DNA from: Pyronema omphalodes
Lineage: Eukaryota; Ascomycota; Pezizomycetes; Pezizales; Pyronemataceae
DNA length: 64,000 nt
Assembly (NCBI GenBank): GCA_024516155.1
Contig: JAJJXM010000023.1
Span: 620,001-684,000, forward strand
Reading direction: 5' to 3'
In this document: positions 22,021 to 34,813 of the stretch, one piece after another
Position numbering within the stretch: position 1 is the first letter of the stretch
How the letters are laid out: the number at the start of each line of letters is the position of its first letter
Notes under the pieces: model-generated
Database searches by the model: none
What the model was told of the DNA's origin: nothing
Seen by the model: only the letters and a program-made list of their open reading frames with translations
Made by a program: the position numbers and the translations under genes

Positions 22021-24982
22021 GCGGAACACAATATAAAACCAACCAGCCATCAAGGCAATGCCGAAGTTTGGTATATTTATCAAAAAGCAAGCAACGGATA
22101 GATATTAAGTGGTGTTGATGACGGTGACGACGAAGACGGCGGTGTAGGATTGGTTTCCTTTTTTCTTTTGTTGTTATCCCTTGATTTCCTTTGCTGTACC
22201 AGAAGAAACTGTTTTTTCGCATTTCTTTTCCTTTGTTTGTTTTTTCCTTTTCCTTGTATTTGTCTCTTTGGTGTCTTGAGGTATATGTAAGTGGCGTTTC
22301 GATAGAGATTTTTGTGGAGCGGAGTCGACTGGGTGGTGTGGAGTAGGATGTATGTATGTATGTTTGTATGTATGTCTGGTCGGGTCGGGCTGGTGGATAG
22401 AGAGATTGATAGATTGATAGAGAGTCCGGAGATGCAACAAAAAGTTAGAATCCTGGTGGTGGTGGTGTTAAATGAATACCAAGAATACCTTTATTAATGA
22501 TGATGAGCGCTTGTTTGTTTGGGAATTTGATGGATATGGAAACTTACAGTGGTTTTTTTGTGTGATTTGTACTCTGGGTTTAATCTTGATCTTTGTTTTG
22601 AGAAAATGATATTACGGAACCATGATATCTTGATATGCTGAAACCATGACGCCTTCGAGGTAACCTTGAAACATAGGTTCCTGAAACCATAACGCCATGA
22701 CATGGAAACCGTATGGAAACCGTATCGAAGGCAGCCGAGCCCAGCATTTCCAGATCCCCAGTACAAACACAATTATAACCACCAGCGCATCTTGCTTATC
22801 ATATGTTGCAGTTAGATGCTCCCATATGCTCCCGTACCCCAATTGCAATTACTGCGCACATCCTTGCATATCCTTGCAGCGCTTACAACACAACTCGAAA
22901 GCTGCCTGTCTGCCTATCTGCCTCCTCATCTCAATCACCATCCGGTATATGGTATATGTCCCTGACGATCCCACGATCCATCCTACCAACCCTTATCCGG
23001 AGAGTGGGAGGTGAGAGTGGGAGTGGAGTACCCAGGGTATCCAGGGTACGTAGCGAATAATGGCCGGCCGGGGACTTCGGAAAAGCATATGGATAGTAGG
23101 GGTAGTAGTATGGTATGTAGGAAACATAGAACATGGGGGCCATGTTGTTACTGCATACGCCCTTACTATTGCTATTGCTTGCTATGCCTGTGACTATGTA
23201 TTGCTATTCCCTCCGCATTGCTATGGCCGTGGTCCCGGGTGCTGCATCGATTATCCGGTATGCTACTGTGGCAGAAGTGGATATTGAGGATCTTCGTCGT
23301 CTGGTATGGGTAATCGATAACCGGGGGACTTCCGGAAGGCTTTTGAGCTGGAGGTATGTAGTAGGCAGTCGGTAGAGTAGGAGCATGGATTCATGGATTG
23401 GACTATTGTGGGATTGGAATTCCCTGTGTTGTGCATGCCGGATTCCCCGGTGCGTTTGATCCGCGATTCGCCGTTTGTGGATTTTGGATTGTATTCGGAG
23501 TAAGCTGGGGGTAATTCTATGGATCTCGCTATATATATCGTGATGAGCCGCGGCCGGTTAACCGTGATGATCTTTCGCCTTTCGCTATACCATAACGTTT
23601 GTAGGTTTTTGGGGTTCTGGTTTGCATATTTGGTTGATTTGTAGGCTGGCTTGCTTGGTTGAGTTGGTTATTATTGTTTTTCTTTGGTCAAAAAAAAAAC
23701 AGAATTTCCGTATCTGAAATTTGCTGAGATATGTGTGAGGATATCGTAACGGTTATATTAAACCCGTATCCATAAGAAAAAAAAAAAAGAAAAGTAATAA
23801 TAGAAAAAAAAAAACAGCTCAGGCAGGTAGGTGATCGTGTGGAGTTGAAAGGGGTGTGGGGTGGGAGCAGCAAAGTACAGGCAGGCAGGCAGGCAGTAAG
23901 AAAACTTGCGAAACCCAGTTTAAACGCATATAACGCGACCTTTTCTCGGGTGTCCGGAGCTTGTTCCGGGCTGAAAGCTCCTGTCAATATGTATGGTGCT
24001 ATGTTATGGTTCCGATGCGTGGTGAGGCTAGTGACAACCCGAGAATCCCGAGCATAAACGGAACAAGTTTCCCCGGTGTGTACATGCATGCTCACTCGAA
24101 ATTTTTCCTTGGTTTTTTTGCACTTTGAACTTGGGTTACTGCCTTCAGGCTTCCTGCGTCCAACGTTTGAACTCTTTCTGCGCAATTGGAAAGTAACTTT
24201 CCTGAGTTGGGTGTTTTGACGCCATGAGAGGAATGGTTGGAGGGCATTTGTAGATAATTACGGCATGCGGTAGCAGGACAGGCCTTGACGAAAGCGAAGT
24301 TGAAACGCTACCGAAGATGCTTTTAAGAACAAGCGGAGAGCTGCCGAGCATATGTAATGCTGGAGGCGACTGCGGGGAAACTTCGCGGGGAGAAATGGCT
24401 CGTTGGACTTGACTCCATTTTAAGCGGGGAAAGCGCCCGTCGGAAAAGTTAAAAGCAAAGCTTGAATTTCGTCTTGCTATCTTGCTGTCTTAACGTCTTT
24501 AAGTTTCGGAGTTTCGGAGTCTCGGAGCTTCGGCGCCTCAAAGTCTCAATGTCGAGTTCCTGGATCCCCAAAGTCGAAGTTGAATTGCAAGCCGAAGTTG
24601 AAGCAGAAGTCAGGTGGAGATGGGAGAAACGATGTCAAACAAAAGGCAAGACAAAACTCGATACAAGTTCGGTATTGGGTGGTCCGAATGTTACTCCCGC
24701 TTCAAACCGCGTCGGAGTAACCTTTACCCAGCGCCATCTTGGTACATATTCACGGTTCAACCTCACATGACCTTGCACGCAGCACGCGTATCCTTGCGTT
24801 ACGTCACACATCCCACATCTCTGATACGCGTAGACCCCGCGTCAAACTACTGTATCGCATTCAATCAATCCACGTCACAAACAAAAAAAAAACACTTCCA
24901 CCTCAGAAACATCTGTCGAGTTATATACAAATTTCAGATTACAGAAAACCATATACTACACTAACCGACAAAATATATTTCC
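22021..24982. other. Intergenic region between NDE1 and the EF-hand gene
   Basis: No gene recognised. It contains GTATG repeats (about 22345-22375), an AAACCATGA-like word repeated at 22617-22720, a CAGG repeat (23876-23895), and A- and T-rich tracts near 23690-23815. The open frames are low-complexity. Confidence 0.4.
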
Positions 24983-25733
24983 ATGGCACCTAGACGTACC
25001 CGTACCACAGCCTCCACAAAGTCTTCAGGAACCTCCCGGAAAGCCTCAGCATTAGCAAAATCTCTTTCGTTATCAGCAGAGCAAGAAGATGAGATCAGGA
25101 ATTCATGGGAATTATTTCTGCATGAAGAGGCGAGTGAAGAGGCTGGTGAACCGGCGGTGTTGACCGAGGACGTTAATAAAGTGTTGATGTAAGTCTTACA
25201 TCCTGTTATCCGTTTTTTTCAACTTTGGTTTATTACTCTGCATTACTCCCTATTTCTGGTTCCGAGGTGAGGTGATACGTATAATGTTTTGTCTATGATG
25301 GCTGTTTGGTTGCTTATGGGTACTGAATCTGGAGACATTTTTACGCTTTGCTTCCCTTGATTACTCACTGACAACTCCTAGGGCTCTGAAGCTAGAGTGT
25401 GAGAAGTCTGAATTCGAGGACATTTTGGAAGTTATAGATCCCTCAGAAGACGGCTATGTGATCTGGCCAAGGTTTCTAGAGGTTGTTGCAGCGTTAAAGA
25501 TGAAGCAGACAGATGATGGGGATGACGAGGAAGAAGTTGAGGAGGCTTTTAGGTTGTTTACTACAGGGGATAAGATCACTGCTGCTGATTTGAGAAGGAT
25601 AGCGGAGGATTTGAAGGAACATGTTACGGATGAACAGATTAGGGATATGATACTTGAGGCTGGAGGTGGTAATGAGGGTGGAGTAGGGAGGAAGAGGTTT
25701 GGGGAGGTTATGAGAAGGGCTGGTGGTCTGTAG
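24983..25733 (+). CDS. Centrin/calmodulin-fold EF-hand protein (185 aa)
   Basis: Two exons, 24983-25188 and 25382-25733, with a 193-nt intron (GTAAGT donor, CCTAG acceptor) that splits a Met codon. The order is a basic Ser/Thr-rich N-terminus, then the helix QEDEIRNSWELFLHEE, VNKVLMALKLECEKSEFEDI with a loop around DPSEDGYVIW, and a second half EEEVEEAFRLFTTG, ITAADLRRIAEDL, VTDEQIRDMILEAGG. The helix order and the LRRIAxDL and VTDEQIRDMI motifs fit centrin (Cdc31). The loops lack most calcium ligands: the third has a deletion after FTTG and the fourth is Gly-rich. Calcium binding is therefore doubtful, and a structural or DNA-repair (Rad33/centrin-like) role is possible. It is convergent with LSM3. 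Confidence 0.7.
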
Positions 25734-26091
25734 AGCAAGATCAACGGATTTGATACTACGTGATATCATGGGTTTTGTTGGAGTTTGGAGTTTTTAAATC
25801 GTTTAGTCCACTTATTTTCGGATTCTCTGGAAGGCGGTAATTTGGGTTGATAGAAAGATTAATTCTGCACCTCATTGTAACCCTTCAATTTTTTGGTTTT
25901 AGGGAAACCGTCTCATCATAACCCTTCATCCCTCCAACCTGTAGCCGCGACCTCTCGAAGTCTCCCTTTTTCAACACTCACGTAATCATCATATTTAACC
26001 CTCAAGAAAACGCCATTATTTCGTAAAAACCAATATCAAACGCAAAACTGATAACAGACATTTCGCTACCGAATCAAAAAGACCGAATCAA

Positions 26092-26876
26092 TTACGACTG
26101 CGCCTGGGGCGATATTAACACGACCGAGTCACCTAGAAGATACCTATTAGTTATCTGTAATTCCCTTTTCATGTCATAATCCTTCCAATTTGCCTTCTAT
26201 AATCCCAAGGAAAGGAGATCGGTAACGTACCACGAACAAACAACATCTCGGAGCTCTTCTTGACAATCTATGAGGCAGAACTTCGTTAGCAACCATGACT
26301 TCCACCCATTTCCCAGCCGTGACATGCATAGCCACATCCACTCCGTATTTTTTTCCTATCCTCCCTTTACCCTTCCACACCCTCTAGTCTTGCCCCCAAT
26401 GCCTCACGCTCCCCAACTGCTACCGTAGACCCCACTCCAACACGTACCTGAACGGAATCATCCTCCTCGTCGTCGCTAACAATGTAGATAGTCTCCTCCA
26501 CCTCCCCAAGAACAAGGTTACAATGAGAGTCGTAGGCCTATTAATTCATTAGCCGATGTGCCCTGTCACAATCCCAGCTGTTCCAATCCCCAATTCCACA
26601 GCTCCCAGCTTCCGGCGCTTTCGACACAGAATCCCCGAGTAGCAGACACGCAGCCGAAGCACAGTGCCACGATATAGAGAAAGCAAGGTAAAGGTAATGA
26701 AGCTGAGTAGCAAAATGCAAGCTCAGAGCAAAAGAAAGGAAGGAAGGCAAGCATACATGAAGTCTTCCCCTCAACTCCCGATCACCACGGAGCTTAACAA
26801 ACACCTGTTCATCGAGCGACAACCTGACGAGGTCGAGAGGTTCCGAGATAGGGTTTACGTTATCGTTGTCGGCCAT
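26092..26876 (-). CDS. LSM3: LSM3, Sm-like protein of the U6 snRNP and mRNA-decay ring (95 aa)
   Basis: Subunit of the Lsm2-8 ring that binds the U6 snRNA 3' end and of the Lsm1-7 ring in mRNA decay; role from the family. Four exons on the minus strand: 26876-26757, 26537-26448, 26267-26231 and 26132-26092, of 120, 90, 37 and 41 nt. Each intron has a GT donor (GTATGC, GTACGT, GTACGT) and an AG acceptor. The product reads [20 protein letters not shown] and [12 protein letters not shown] (Sm1), [10 protein letters not shown] with an acidic loop DDEEDD, then [19 protein letters not shown] (Sm2). Length and motif order match LSM3 precisely. The small exons would hide it from simple ORF scanning. 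The start Met follows the usual short acidic N-terminus. Confidence 0.92.
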
Positions 26877-27690
26877 TGTTTCGGGGTTGGTCTGTTGCGA
26901 TGGAGCGGGACGCGAAATGTAAGCTTGCTTAGGTTTTGGACGTGAGGTGGGTGGTGGGGTGAGGCTCTGCGCTGCTACACCATCGGAGGCGCGAAGGGTG
27001 TAACTTGCCACCATAAGCACTATGGGGTGCTTGGCGTATTCATATGGCACGCCATACGCGAGGGCAGTAATTTGGTGCTGCATGGAAATGGGCATATGTA
27101 TGTACTGTATGTATTTTATTGTAGATTGTGGAAATGCATTTTTCTGGCTGCGTTTATGTCACAGTGGCGGGGTTTGAAATAAAGTTATTATGTGGGGCTG
27201 CAGGGTACTCAAGAGAAATACACCAGATCATCTTTATTTCGATATACAATTATCTTTTTCCCGTCATTATTTCCCATCCTAATCCCTAATACCTCATCCC
27301 TAATTATTATATCGTTTTTTTATTTATGTCCGTTTAGCTTTGCTTTGCTTTGCTAGCTACTTTATGCATCGCCGGTTCTCTTCTCGTCACCATTCATTAT
27401 CCGCGCTCCAAAAAGAATGGTATATATGCGCAAAAAACCATAAAAATGTAAAAAGCTAAAAAAAAAAAATTCCCAACAAAATTATCCTACAAACTCCAAC
27501 ATCATTTCCAGCAAATCTTTAAACGTAACGTAAAAAAACTGGTAAAAACCAGCAGGGTATCAAAGCCCAAAACCCACAGTCGTCAACTGCATAAAAAGTA
27601 CTATTTATGTCCACTCCTCTTCTCTGTCATTAAACACCATTCAAAACTTTCTTCTCTAAAATTTAACACATCCCCAAACTTTCTCAAGTT

Positions 27691-28839
27691 CTAGTAATGT
27701 TCGCCGTAGTAATTTTGACTCAAACGGTTTTGGCTGTTATTATGGTAACCAGTGTTCACACCGTAATCGCTCCCGGGTCCAGGAGATTGGTCGTAAATTG
27801 TCTGTCGGCGGTCGCTGTCGTCCAATAATGGCTCCTTGACTTCCCAAACGTTGGTCTGAGCACTGACGGAAAATTCAAGGTCTTCTTTGGTGATAGAATC
27901 CCAGTACTATTTTCATTAGCCATTATCTATAGTGATTCAACGTGAATATCTTACCTTGTAAACCATCATAACAGCCAAGAGGTTACAGATGGAGGCCAAG
28001 AAAAGACCATCCAAGTAGTGCTGAGCCTCTTCACAAATCTTCGAGGAAAAGACGTAGAGAAGAATTTGACCAATAGCGAAGAAGAAAATTCCAAAAGCGA
28101 TATCTCCAAGAGCCCAGCGATCCTCGAGAGTTGCAAGGACAAGGATAATCTGAGCGATAACGTAGATGACAACGAATAAACCGTTGACGATATATTGGAG
28201 GACGAATAAAGCGATGGTGTTGGTGGGTGAAAGACCTCCGTAACCTTGGAACGTGCAGATGGCAATAGCACCGTTGAGGAGGAACATAACCAGAACCAGA
28301 ACCCTCATCAACCAAATAGACAGAATAGTTCCATCTTCGTAGACTTGGTACCCGAGGAATCCGTTGATCAATAAACAGGTACAGACTGCGGATGCTAAAC
28401 CGCACTGTACCGCGACAAAATAGGCATATGTAGTTGAACCAATGGGAATAACGCCGGAGTCGAGACAGAGAGAGCAGACGGTAAGGAGCATGAACAGGTA
28501 AAAGAAGGTCAGAATTTCCTTGCGACCTAAAAAAAATCACCAGCGGTTAGTCTTGTCGCAAACAACACCACGCGGGACTCCCAAATACATACCAACTGCT
28601 GTAAACTTAGAGCGCACATGGAAAATCATAATCATGCACATTATCAAGGCTCCAATATGCACAAAGTCACTAGCTGCTTGAAAAATTATAGTGTTTGCAG
28701 CCTCGATAGTTCGCGAATAGCATTTTGCTTCTATTCCAGTGCCGATTGTACTAACAGCGCCGTTGTAGGGACCGACCAAAGCGCAGAGAGGCAGCGGTAC
28801 CGTCTCGCATATTGTCTGATAGCTTCCGAACGACGACAT
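27691..28839 (-). CDS. CHS7: Chitin synthase export chaperone Chs7 (344 aa)
   Basis: ER membrane chaperone required for export of class IV chitin synthase (Chs3) from the ER; role from the family. Three exons on the minus strand: 28839-28593, 28526-27955 and 27906-27691, with introns of 66 and 48 nt. The N-terminus carries [14 protein letters not shown], the Chs7 signature with its Cys-x-x-x-x-Pro-Leu-Pro-Leu-Cys. Seven hydrophobic segments follow, including [36 protein letters not shown] and [18 protein letters not shown]. The late motif [19 protein letters not shown] matches the family. The soluble tail begins [14 protein letters not shown]. The length is typical. It lies head-to-tail with LSM3, 815 nt apart. 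Confidence 0.93.
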
Positions 28840-31800
28840 TGCGATGGTGGTAGGATCTCAGCGCCGGGACTTTGGCGGCGCGAGAGGTGTCGTTGCGCAG
28901 AGGTTGTTGTGGTGTGTGGATTCAGGAGAAAGCACCAAGAGCAACGGTACTCTGGCGATTCAAAATTATTGCGGTGGACAGGTTCCGAGGATGAGGTTTA
29001 GTTTTCGACTTATGTGGGCGTGAAACGACGAGTGCAGGACCAGGCCGGATGCGGGACCGAGGAGAGAGGGGGATCCGGGGACGCTTGGTCGGTCTGTGAG
29101 CGTATGGGGTAGTTAGCGAGCGTGGTGAGGTTGGCGAGCGATGGTTGTGTGGAGATGAGCGATCGGCAGTAAATTGAAAGAGTGGCTGGCCTGGACAACG
29201 GATGCGCCATCACTCGAAAAAGCCGAATAAGAACAAGCGTCTTGATGAATAAGCAAGCGAGCAATGTCTAGCGAGTAATCACAAGCCTACCGACGCCCAG
29301 CCAGCGGCAATGACGTAGGCTATCTAAACGCGTCTCTCCTCAGATCTGCATTTCAACTTCATGCCCCACATCAATCATACACTCACCGGCAACCACAAAA
29401 AGAGCTAGATAGACACCCTCCACAACCCGAATCTCCGCTGCTACCCAAGCAAAGGCGATATCCAAGCAATACTGCAACTGGGCAACGTCGACTGTTCAAT
29501 GAATATTGCCTACAGCGCGAGTCCGAACAGCTGGATTGCATTGGTGTCACTTTGGAATAATTAACCATAAGTTCTGCAGTAGCTCCCCGGGTTCTCGAAT
29601 AAAGTTAACAAATAAGGAATGCACATACGAGAAAACCATTGTGCTTCTCGAGATCTGATACACCTACTCTCCCCCAACATTTGGAGCTTACAAACAAGTC
29701 GAACTCAAAATTCAAGATCTATCTCTTGACGGTAGCAATACGAAGAACAGACTACCGTCATTTCGCTGCAATCCAAACGCTTGATGTCTCATCAAGGTGT
29801 ACTTCTTATCAATCGTCACAATTACGTGAAGACAATATATTGGACAAGATTCTTGCGGTGAAAGATAGACCGTACATCGAAGAAATACACAGCGTTTGTT
29901 CGGATCTAGAATCCGCACAATTCATTGAGCTAGTTTGCCGCAAGCGCTGAAGCACTGAAGAGCTCGCATTATTTCATTGGCGTATAAAACACACGATTAT
30001 TCAAAGAAATAAAAGTAAAAAAAATAAAAAAGGAAAGAGCAGATGGAAGCTATCCTAGTTTCCCTTTATTATCAATATATCAGGACCGATACGTTTTCTA
30101 TTGTACAGGCACAGCGGCAATTTCAATGGTGATGTCACGACGGTCCGTTGTAAAGCAACGTTGCACCAAACAAAAGTCTCCAAGGGAAAGGTGCCAAGTT
30201 GGATCCACTTTCATAAGGTAAGATTGTACAATTGTGGTCAAGTTGGGGTGAGTGGCGCGCTTCGTGCGTACTCGGTTCTTCCCGATACGCCTAGATGGGA
30301 CATCGTTACATGAGGGCGTCTCTACATTCTTTTAGGAGCTAAATTTAACCTTAAGCGAAGATTTATAACATTCAGTTTCTAGACCAGCAAGCAACTCTCC
30401 AACGATTCCAGATACTGCATAATACTCCATCTCCTAAAATTGCCTTTCACTTGTCATGCGGCATTCACTGGTTCATTCGGGTTGACCCTACGGCTTGTAT
30501 TACCGACTTCACCGCATATTGCCACCGTCAAATGCGGTACCTCTTCCCGGGTCCAACCAAAGTACACAAAAAGCAACATGTATCACATCACTATTCGCTG
30601 TCGAATCTTGACCCGAAGTCAGCTGCGGAGAATTCCAATCACAGGATACATCGATTTCCCCATCGTCCAGATCGAAGCTTCCTCGTATAGAAGCTGCGTA
30701 CGAGGTCGCCGTTGGGTTTTGATCCGAAAGAACGATAGTCAATGCCCTAGGAGGGGTGAGAAACCGGGTTTCCTCTTAGTCTCGATTTGCTATATCTTGT
30801 TAGCAAATGAAGAAATTCACCGGCTGGAATTCTCTAACAACCTTATTGGTGCTGCTCAGATTCACCGCTCATGAGTGCAAGCTGCAAGCTGCAAGTTCGT
30901 CAGTTTCCTCTTCACTTGACGTCCCCCTAGGCATCCTAACATATCCGGGGCCCTCTTCCGAAGCAATACAATGACATCTGTGAGAAGCTTTTTTTCACAT
31001 TCAATAAGCATCGTGGAGATACAGTGACCACCCTTATCGGCATTTCTGGCGACTACATAGTTCATGGATTCACATGCATGTATGGCTGAGATTCTGGGGT
31101 AATAGTATATTCTACGCTCTTTCGCATCGAACAGTGGTTCGGGAGGAATCTACCAGTTCAATCTTTGGCAGTGTTTCCCTCGTAGGCTCTTCCTTTTCAG
31201 TGATGCCGATGCAGCTGGCATGCTGAGCTTCTAAAATGCACAATGATTAGTGGTGTATGTACGTCTGAGACGAGTACGTTGAAAGTCACGAGGCCCGACC
31301 ACTGACGTTGAAGTGTGTAATTGTATGGACGTTGCCAGATACTGATACCCCCATGTCATAGCGTTTCATATGACGGGGATGCAGTATTGCATAGAACCTG
31401 CACCATTCATAGCGGTGATAATGTTATCTTATTATTTTCCGAAGTATAGGCTTCCGTGTACATTCTACCTGTATGCGGTTTTGAACGGGAAAATTAGAAA
31501 ATTCTGCAGCATGGGATGCTATATACACCGTGATGTATCTAGAGTAGCGTAATAATTCATCCCAAAACGCCAACGATGTCGATATCCGGTCTGCACTTGC
31601 AGCTATGGCGTGTAGAAGCGGAGTCGATGTGGAATCGACGCGGGACTCCTGTAGATTCCCCGTTTACTTGCATTGAAGGTCTCGGCCGGTCTTGCTTGCT
31701 ATTAGCTAGTCTTAGGATAACTGTTGACGTTTTGGATTGGATGCGGGGTATCATTGCACCAAGACGCATATAAATTGTCCTCGGAAGTTCTTTAGGCTCT

Positions 31801-32001
31801 TCTTTCTCTGGAAGCTGTAGGACATCTCGAAGACATCTCTACTCTAATAAGTGATTCATAAATACAACAGTAAGTGAAGGCTGGTTTACCAACATATCAA
31901 AGAAACATTCATCTAACACTACTAGATACCAAACACAGCCAATAGATCGATCTTCCTTTGCCACCTCTTCCCATCTCCCACTCCTAGCAACTACTACTAC
32001 G
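28840..32001. other. Gene-poor region upstream of CHS7
   Basis: No recognisable gene. A 103-codon frame at 29639-29950 (+) and a frame on the minus strand at about 30509-30742 (with DPGRGTAFDGGN) have no domain I can name. Parts may be old gene relics. Confidence 0.35.
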
Positions 32002-32175
32002 ATGTGCGATCTCATCACATACTACTATTGCTATCGAAACTGCAGACGACCAGAATGGCATGCACACAAAAAGGACCATGGGCACGGAGGAACGATCACT
32101 CCCTGTGACCGAAGCCCTCATAAAGAATTCCGTTACGAGCTTGGCGACTGTGGATTATGTAAATCAGCGATATGA
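32002..32175 (+). CDS. Small Cys/His-rich protein (57 aa)
   Basis: A short frame starting MCDLITYYYCYRNC and ending GDCGLCKSAI. It has six Cys (residues 2, 10, 14, 35, 50 and 53) and a His cluster (HAHKKDHGHG). It resembles the many small fungal proteins that start Met-Cys, carry a Tyr-x-Cys motif and end in paired Cys; their function is unknown and zinc binding is plausible. There is no signal peptide, so it is not an obvious secreted effector. A candidate GT-AG leader intron lies just upstream (31871 to about 31923). It could be chance, but the composition differs strongly from the surrounding DNA. Confidence 0.4.
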   Translation: MCDLITYYYCYRNCRRPEWHAHKKDHGHGGTITPCDRSPHKEFRYELGDCGLCKSAI

Positions 32176-33093
32176 AGGCGTTTGATTTCGGAAGGGTGTA
32201 ATCTTTTTCGGAAGGCTGAAGCCTGGCGAATTTTCAGCAAGTAGGGTGTTTTTTATCAGTATTGAAAAGGATTGGACGCAAGGGAACGAAGTTGAATGGC
32301 ATTTGAGGTCGTAATGAGATTTTTTTTTACCTATTAAATCCTGTGAACGATATTAATCTGCATGCCGTGATTGCCTTATGTATCACCCGTTGCCTGAAAA
32401 AGGCGAAGTCATTAGCTGCAGTGCCAGGGAGTCCAGGAACGCATCCATAGTAACTGCAAAGGTATATTATAATTCCTACAATCTCGCATGATATAGATTA
32501 TTGGCTTGTCAATTAATCCGACTTCGGTAAACACTAAACACAAATCCTCCCCTGCCATCCGCCTCGAAGATCATCTGGGAACATCTGGAGTATTCATCGA
32601 CTGCCTTAGAGCGGCGGAAGTCTCGGCCTTATCGACGCTGTCTAGCATCGCTTGCATATCGTCTTTCCGATTGGCCAGTTGGACCCCAGGACTCCCAAAA
32701 ACAACCCGCATAGCAAACGGATGCTACAGGGTCGATGGGCTGCATTGCAGGTACAGTGGATTAGGCTAATCCGAGTCAGGGTTTATGATGCCGCTACGAC
32801 GCCGCATTTGGAGGAATTCGCGAAGTTCCGCAAGTTCAGATATGCAAAGAAAGCTGGCGGGTTAATGACAGAACAGTGGTTAAAAGGTCGTTTGCTATCG
32901 TAGCTGCAGGGGGCAGGACAATCTTTAATAATTAGGCATAAATCATATCATCTAGACGTTCCTAACATACAGTACTGTATGCATACAGAACTGCATACTA
33001 TCCATCTCTTAGCGTGCCGAAGCTTCAAACACCGGAAATATTGACACTTATTATGCATCATTGGACGCTATGGCATGCAGGGTGTAAGCGAGG

Positions 33094-33361
33094 AATCGTC
33101 CCATCACCGTCCGATAATTAGATCTAGGCATGTCGCGGAGCCTCGGCTAACCTACCGTTATATAGAGCGTCACAAGAAAGTAACCGTGAATCGGAAGATC
33201 ATAGTTTCAGCTCGGAATGACAAGATCAATCGTCCCATCACTGTCCAAACACCAGATCTCGGCATCCCGCGGAGCTTCAGCTAGCCTACCATAATAAAGA
33301 GTCTCCCAAAAAGGCCACCGTTCTACGCATAAAATTTTCAGCTCAAAGTGACAAAAAGCTA
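33094..33361. repeat. 134-nt imperfect tandem duplication
   Basis: Unit 1 (33094-33227) and unit 2 (33228-33361) both begin AATCGTCCCATCAC and end in a run like TTTCAGCTC followed by GTGACAA/ATGACAA. Many substitutions show it is old. Confidence 0.7.
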
Positions 33362-34099
33362 CCCTTATGCAATAGAACGACACAAACAGCTATGGAACTT
33401 TGATTCGCGAACTGAAAAGCGTATAGACGTTTGAACAAGAGAGGCTCTGGCTATCAAGAACCTTCGACAAAGCGTTAGCAAAATATAGCATGCGGAGTCC
33501 TGTATCAAATACATCATAGTGACGTCATCCACGAGAAGTGGAATCACTTGTACCATTGAAGGCCTTCTCGTTGAATTTGCTGTTGAGAATCTTCGGGTAC
33601 ACGCTGTTACGGAACAGCTCACGTAAATGCGAAGTATCTTGGAGGGTTTACTGATAAACTGCAATAAAATAAGAAGGCATTATAATCAGCACACTATCCA
33701 CATCCCTGCTGGCTCTTCCAACCATCCAATCCCTTTCTCACTATGTTATCTCACCATCAAACATTTTATACCCCTCAATACCTACAACCCCATCCCACAA
33801 GTTTATCACTCTACATCATATAAACCCCAATCCAATTTGACATAATGCAAAAGATCCACCATCAAAAATCGTATATTAGATACATTCCGTATCCGTACAT
33901 TAGAGAGGAATCTCACACCATTATCCGTAATCCTACCGATCTCATCATATTCTAGCATCCCAGTATTCCAGAATCCAGTTATAAATGTGATGGTAAGGAA
34001 TTTTGGTAGATGTTGCTTTCCTACACCTAGTTGTGCGATTTCTACATATAGCTCAGCTCTCGTTTATTACGTGTTACACTAAGCTTGATTACGGGAGAT

Positions 34100-34345
34100 A
34101 GATGAAATGTCCGCATACAAACCAGACCTCCAAACTGTATATCCAGTTTACCGGGTGAAATTGTAAACCAGGTAAACTGAACTGAGAAATAACTGTGAGT
34201 TGCTGCAGTTTTGGTGTCCTGGATACGCAGTTGATTCAGTTTTGAGGGTACCATAGAACCAGGTAACTGCAGTTCACTGATTGAACTGAGTGAACTGACT
34301 CGGTAAACAGTTTGCTGGTTGGCAAATAGAAACCAGTTTAACCAC
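34100..34345. repeat. Cluster of AACTG/CAGTT and CCAGTTTA words
   Basis: Short words AACTG, its complement CAGTT, and longer forms CCAGTTTA/TAAACTG recur in both orientations at high density, giving overlapping inverted repeats. It may be a binding-site cluster or a degenerate satellite. Confidence 0.45.
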
Positions 34346-34813
34346 CTCGTTGACTACTGCGCAGAAGAATTTACTGCTTCGTAGGTACAAACTCCACATT
34401 TCCTCATGAATTTGATAAATGTGTGATAACTATATTTGAACAGGACAATAAAGATCATCAGAATCAGAAAAGGATGAACCATAAACTTAAAGAACGTAGT
34501 TCATGATGAAAAAAGGCAACTAAAACCAAATTATATGCAGGCGGCCCTTCGAAAGAATTAAGCAATGACGGAAATGTTTTTGACATACCAGGAGGAATTG
34601 GAGATACCTGAAATAAATTCAATGCAACTTCATACTAGCCAGCTCAACCCAGAAATATGACGCGAGTGTCAACTCTATGTATATCTGAATTACCATTACC
34701 ATTAATATTACAATTACATGTACAGGTTCATAAATCCGCCCACTTCCCCACCCCACGGTTCTCCTCAACTACCCCCTCCTCTCTGCTCCTCATGTCGATA
34801 AAGACCATTATTA

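Larger units (their letters stand above)
32176..34813. other. Gene-poor region with local repeats
   Basis: No supported gene. It includes a 134-nt tandem pair (33094-33361) and a cluster of AACTG/CAGTT words (34100-34345). A frame around 33430-33630 (+) reads GITCTIEGLLVEFAVENLRV but is interrupted upstream; it is not identified. Confidence 0.35.

Noticed and set aside
26541..27095. Single 184-codon minus-strand ORF spanning the LSM3 start
   Set aside because: Only the MADNDN to RGRLH part is coding. The rest is upstream leader and intron 1; splicing gives a perfect LSM3.
28031..28540. 169-codon minus-strand ORF overlapping CHS7
   Set aside because: Arg/Tyr-rich shadow of the CHS7 second exon in another frame.
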